From Clostridia bacterium (GTDB lineage: Bacteria; Bacillota; Clostridia; Oscillospirales; Acutalibacteraceae): DNA of 48,041 nucleotides. The position numbers were made by a program, and so were the translations under genes. Shown in pieces: positions 47,290 through 48,041 of this stretch. A model generated the notes under the pieces. That model was given only the letters and a program-made list of their open reading frames with translations. It made no database searches and was not told the DNA's origin. Positions within the stretch are counted from its first letter, which is position 1. Each line of letters starts with the position of its first letter. The stretch spans positions 1 through 48,041 of the forward strand of contig JAFQCR010000038.1 of assembly GCA_017416345.1 (NCBI GenBank), written 5' to 3'.

Positions 47290-48041
47290 GTGGCAAAACC
47301 GTATACATTTAAAATGAAATGCAAGCATTTTGTCATCCGCTCGATGATGACCGCTTTCAGAGTTTTTCCGATAAACCGCAAAAAGATCGTTATCTGCAAC
47401 TATTTCGGCAAGGGCTACGGCGACAACGGCAAGGCCATAGCCGAGGCACTTTTGAAGCGTGACCCCGAGCTTGATATCGTTTGGGGCGTAAAATCGCAGT
47501 TTAAGGGCTCTTTGCCCGAAAATATCCGTGCGGTCGAGTATAACAGCGTGAAATATCTGTGGGAGCTGGCTACGGCCGCCGCCTGGGTGGACAACAGCCG
47601 CAAAAACGCAGGTATAAAAAAACGCAAAAAACAGTTTTACGTTCAGACCTGGCACGGCACCGTTGCTTTGAAGCGGATCGAAAAGGACGTTGAGGAAAAC
47701 CTTGACGAATTTTATGTTGCAGGTGCCAAAAACGATTCCAAAATGGCAAATATTATTTTGTCGGGCTGTAGATTTTTTACCGAGCTTTGCCGCCGCACCT
47801 TCTGGTTTGACGGCGAGATAGCCGAGGTCGGCTCGCCACGCTCGGATGCGCTTTTCAACACCGATGAAAGTAAGCAGGCCGAGGTCAAAAAGGCGTTGGG
47901 TATACCGCAGGATAAAAAGGTGGTCTTGTATGCGCCGACCTTCCGTGCCGACGGTAATCTTGAATGCTACAATATGGATTTTGAGGCTGTTCTGGATGCG
48001 CTCGAGAAAAAGACGGGGGACAGCTGGGTCTTTTGTATGAG
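47290..48041 (+). CDS. CDP-glycerol glycerophosphotransferase family protein (partial, 3' end outside)
   Basis: The frame is open from GTG 47290 to the window edge, about 250 codons, and is missing its C-terminal part. It matches the TagB/TagF/TarF-type Glyphos_transf family: KIVICNYFGKGYGDNGKAIAEALLKRDPELDIVWGVK near 33-70, QTWHGT (about 129-134), EVGSPRSDAL (about 184-193) and VVLYAPTFRADG (about 213-224). Such enzymes transfer glycerol phosphate from CDP-glycerol to teichoic-acid or capsule chains. The ribosome site GAAGGAAGG precedes GTG by nine bases. It suggests that the polymer made by this operon carries glycerol phosphate. Confidence 0.88.
   Translation, partial: MAKPYTFKMKCKHFVIRSMMTAFRVFPINRKKIVICNYFGKGYGDNGKAIAEALLKRDPELDIVWGVKSQFKGSLPENIRAVEYNSVKYLWELATAAAWVDNSRKNAGIKKRKKQFYVQTWHGTVALKRIEKDVEENLDEFYVAGAKNDSKMANIILSGCRFFTELCRRTFWFDGEIAEVGSPRSDALFNTDESKQAEVKKALGIPQDKKVVLYAPTFRADGNLECYNMDFEAVLDALEKKTGDSWVFCM

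Overview
The window reads as chromosomal DNA of a spore-former-related, probably uncultured Clostridia species; the gut Oscillospiraceae type is my best guess. Pointers are strong AGGAGG-like ribosome sites, many U-tailed terminators, a YtvI-like sporulation membrane protein, GlpP-type antitermination, an Etf-linked lactate dehydrogenase, small DUF6809 and DUF1846 proteins, and intergenic DNA packed with short palindromes. No rRNA, plasmid or phage genes were seen. One tRNA (Arg, anticodon ACG) is present.

Layout. 0.1-4.1 kb: a minus-strand operon (SDR oxidoreductase, type I dehydroquinase-like aldolase, amidohydrolase) facing a divergent AraC regulator; a 278-bp inverted-repeat element lies in the operon and a 132-bp copy of the aldolase gene's 3' end sits downstream. 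4.1-5.3 kb: no long gene, but a complete promoter-to-terminator unit of about 675 nt with tandem GGA...TCC...ACAGTT repeats, a candidate noncoding RNA. 5.3-8.6 kb: AEC transporter, tRNA-Arg, NUDIX hydrolase and a DUF3592-like membrane protein, separated by two arrays of small hairpins. 8.7-19.3 kb: sugar-type oxidoreductase with AraC regulator, YifB, HtrA protease, cardiolipin synthase, a secreted protein, a split ThrE exporter with a FliB-like protein, and peptidase S51. 19.3-25 kb: a RAYT transposase, an electron-confurcating lactate dehydrogenase operon (EtfB, EtfA, FAD subunit), and DUF1846. 25.1-33 kb: two palindrome clusters sharing 223-bp inverted copies flank a DUF6809/XRE pair, the glycerol-3-phosphate operon with its GlpP regulator and leader terminator, and an esterase. 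33-40.5 kb: uvrB, a small Arc-like protein, TrmH methylase, YtvI, then ACT protein, homoserine dehydrogenase and aspartate kinase. 40.5-41.6 kb: SLOG-like protein divergent from two XRE regulators. 42.4 kb to the end: a surface-polysaccharide operon (priming sugar transferase, two GT2 enzymes, polymerase/ligase, TagB/F-like enzyme cut by the window edge).

The unifying feature is the palindromic repeat population. Dozens of short palindromes carry a GTAGGG head, the arrangement expected of REP elements mobilised by RAYT transposases, and a RAYT gene is present at 19.3-19.8 kb. Two such REPs lie inside the RAYT reading frame without breaking it. The least explained signals are the repeat-bearing transcript at 4.49-5.17 kb and the two hairpin arrays around the NUDIX gene.
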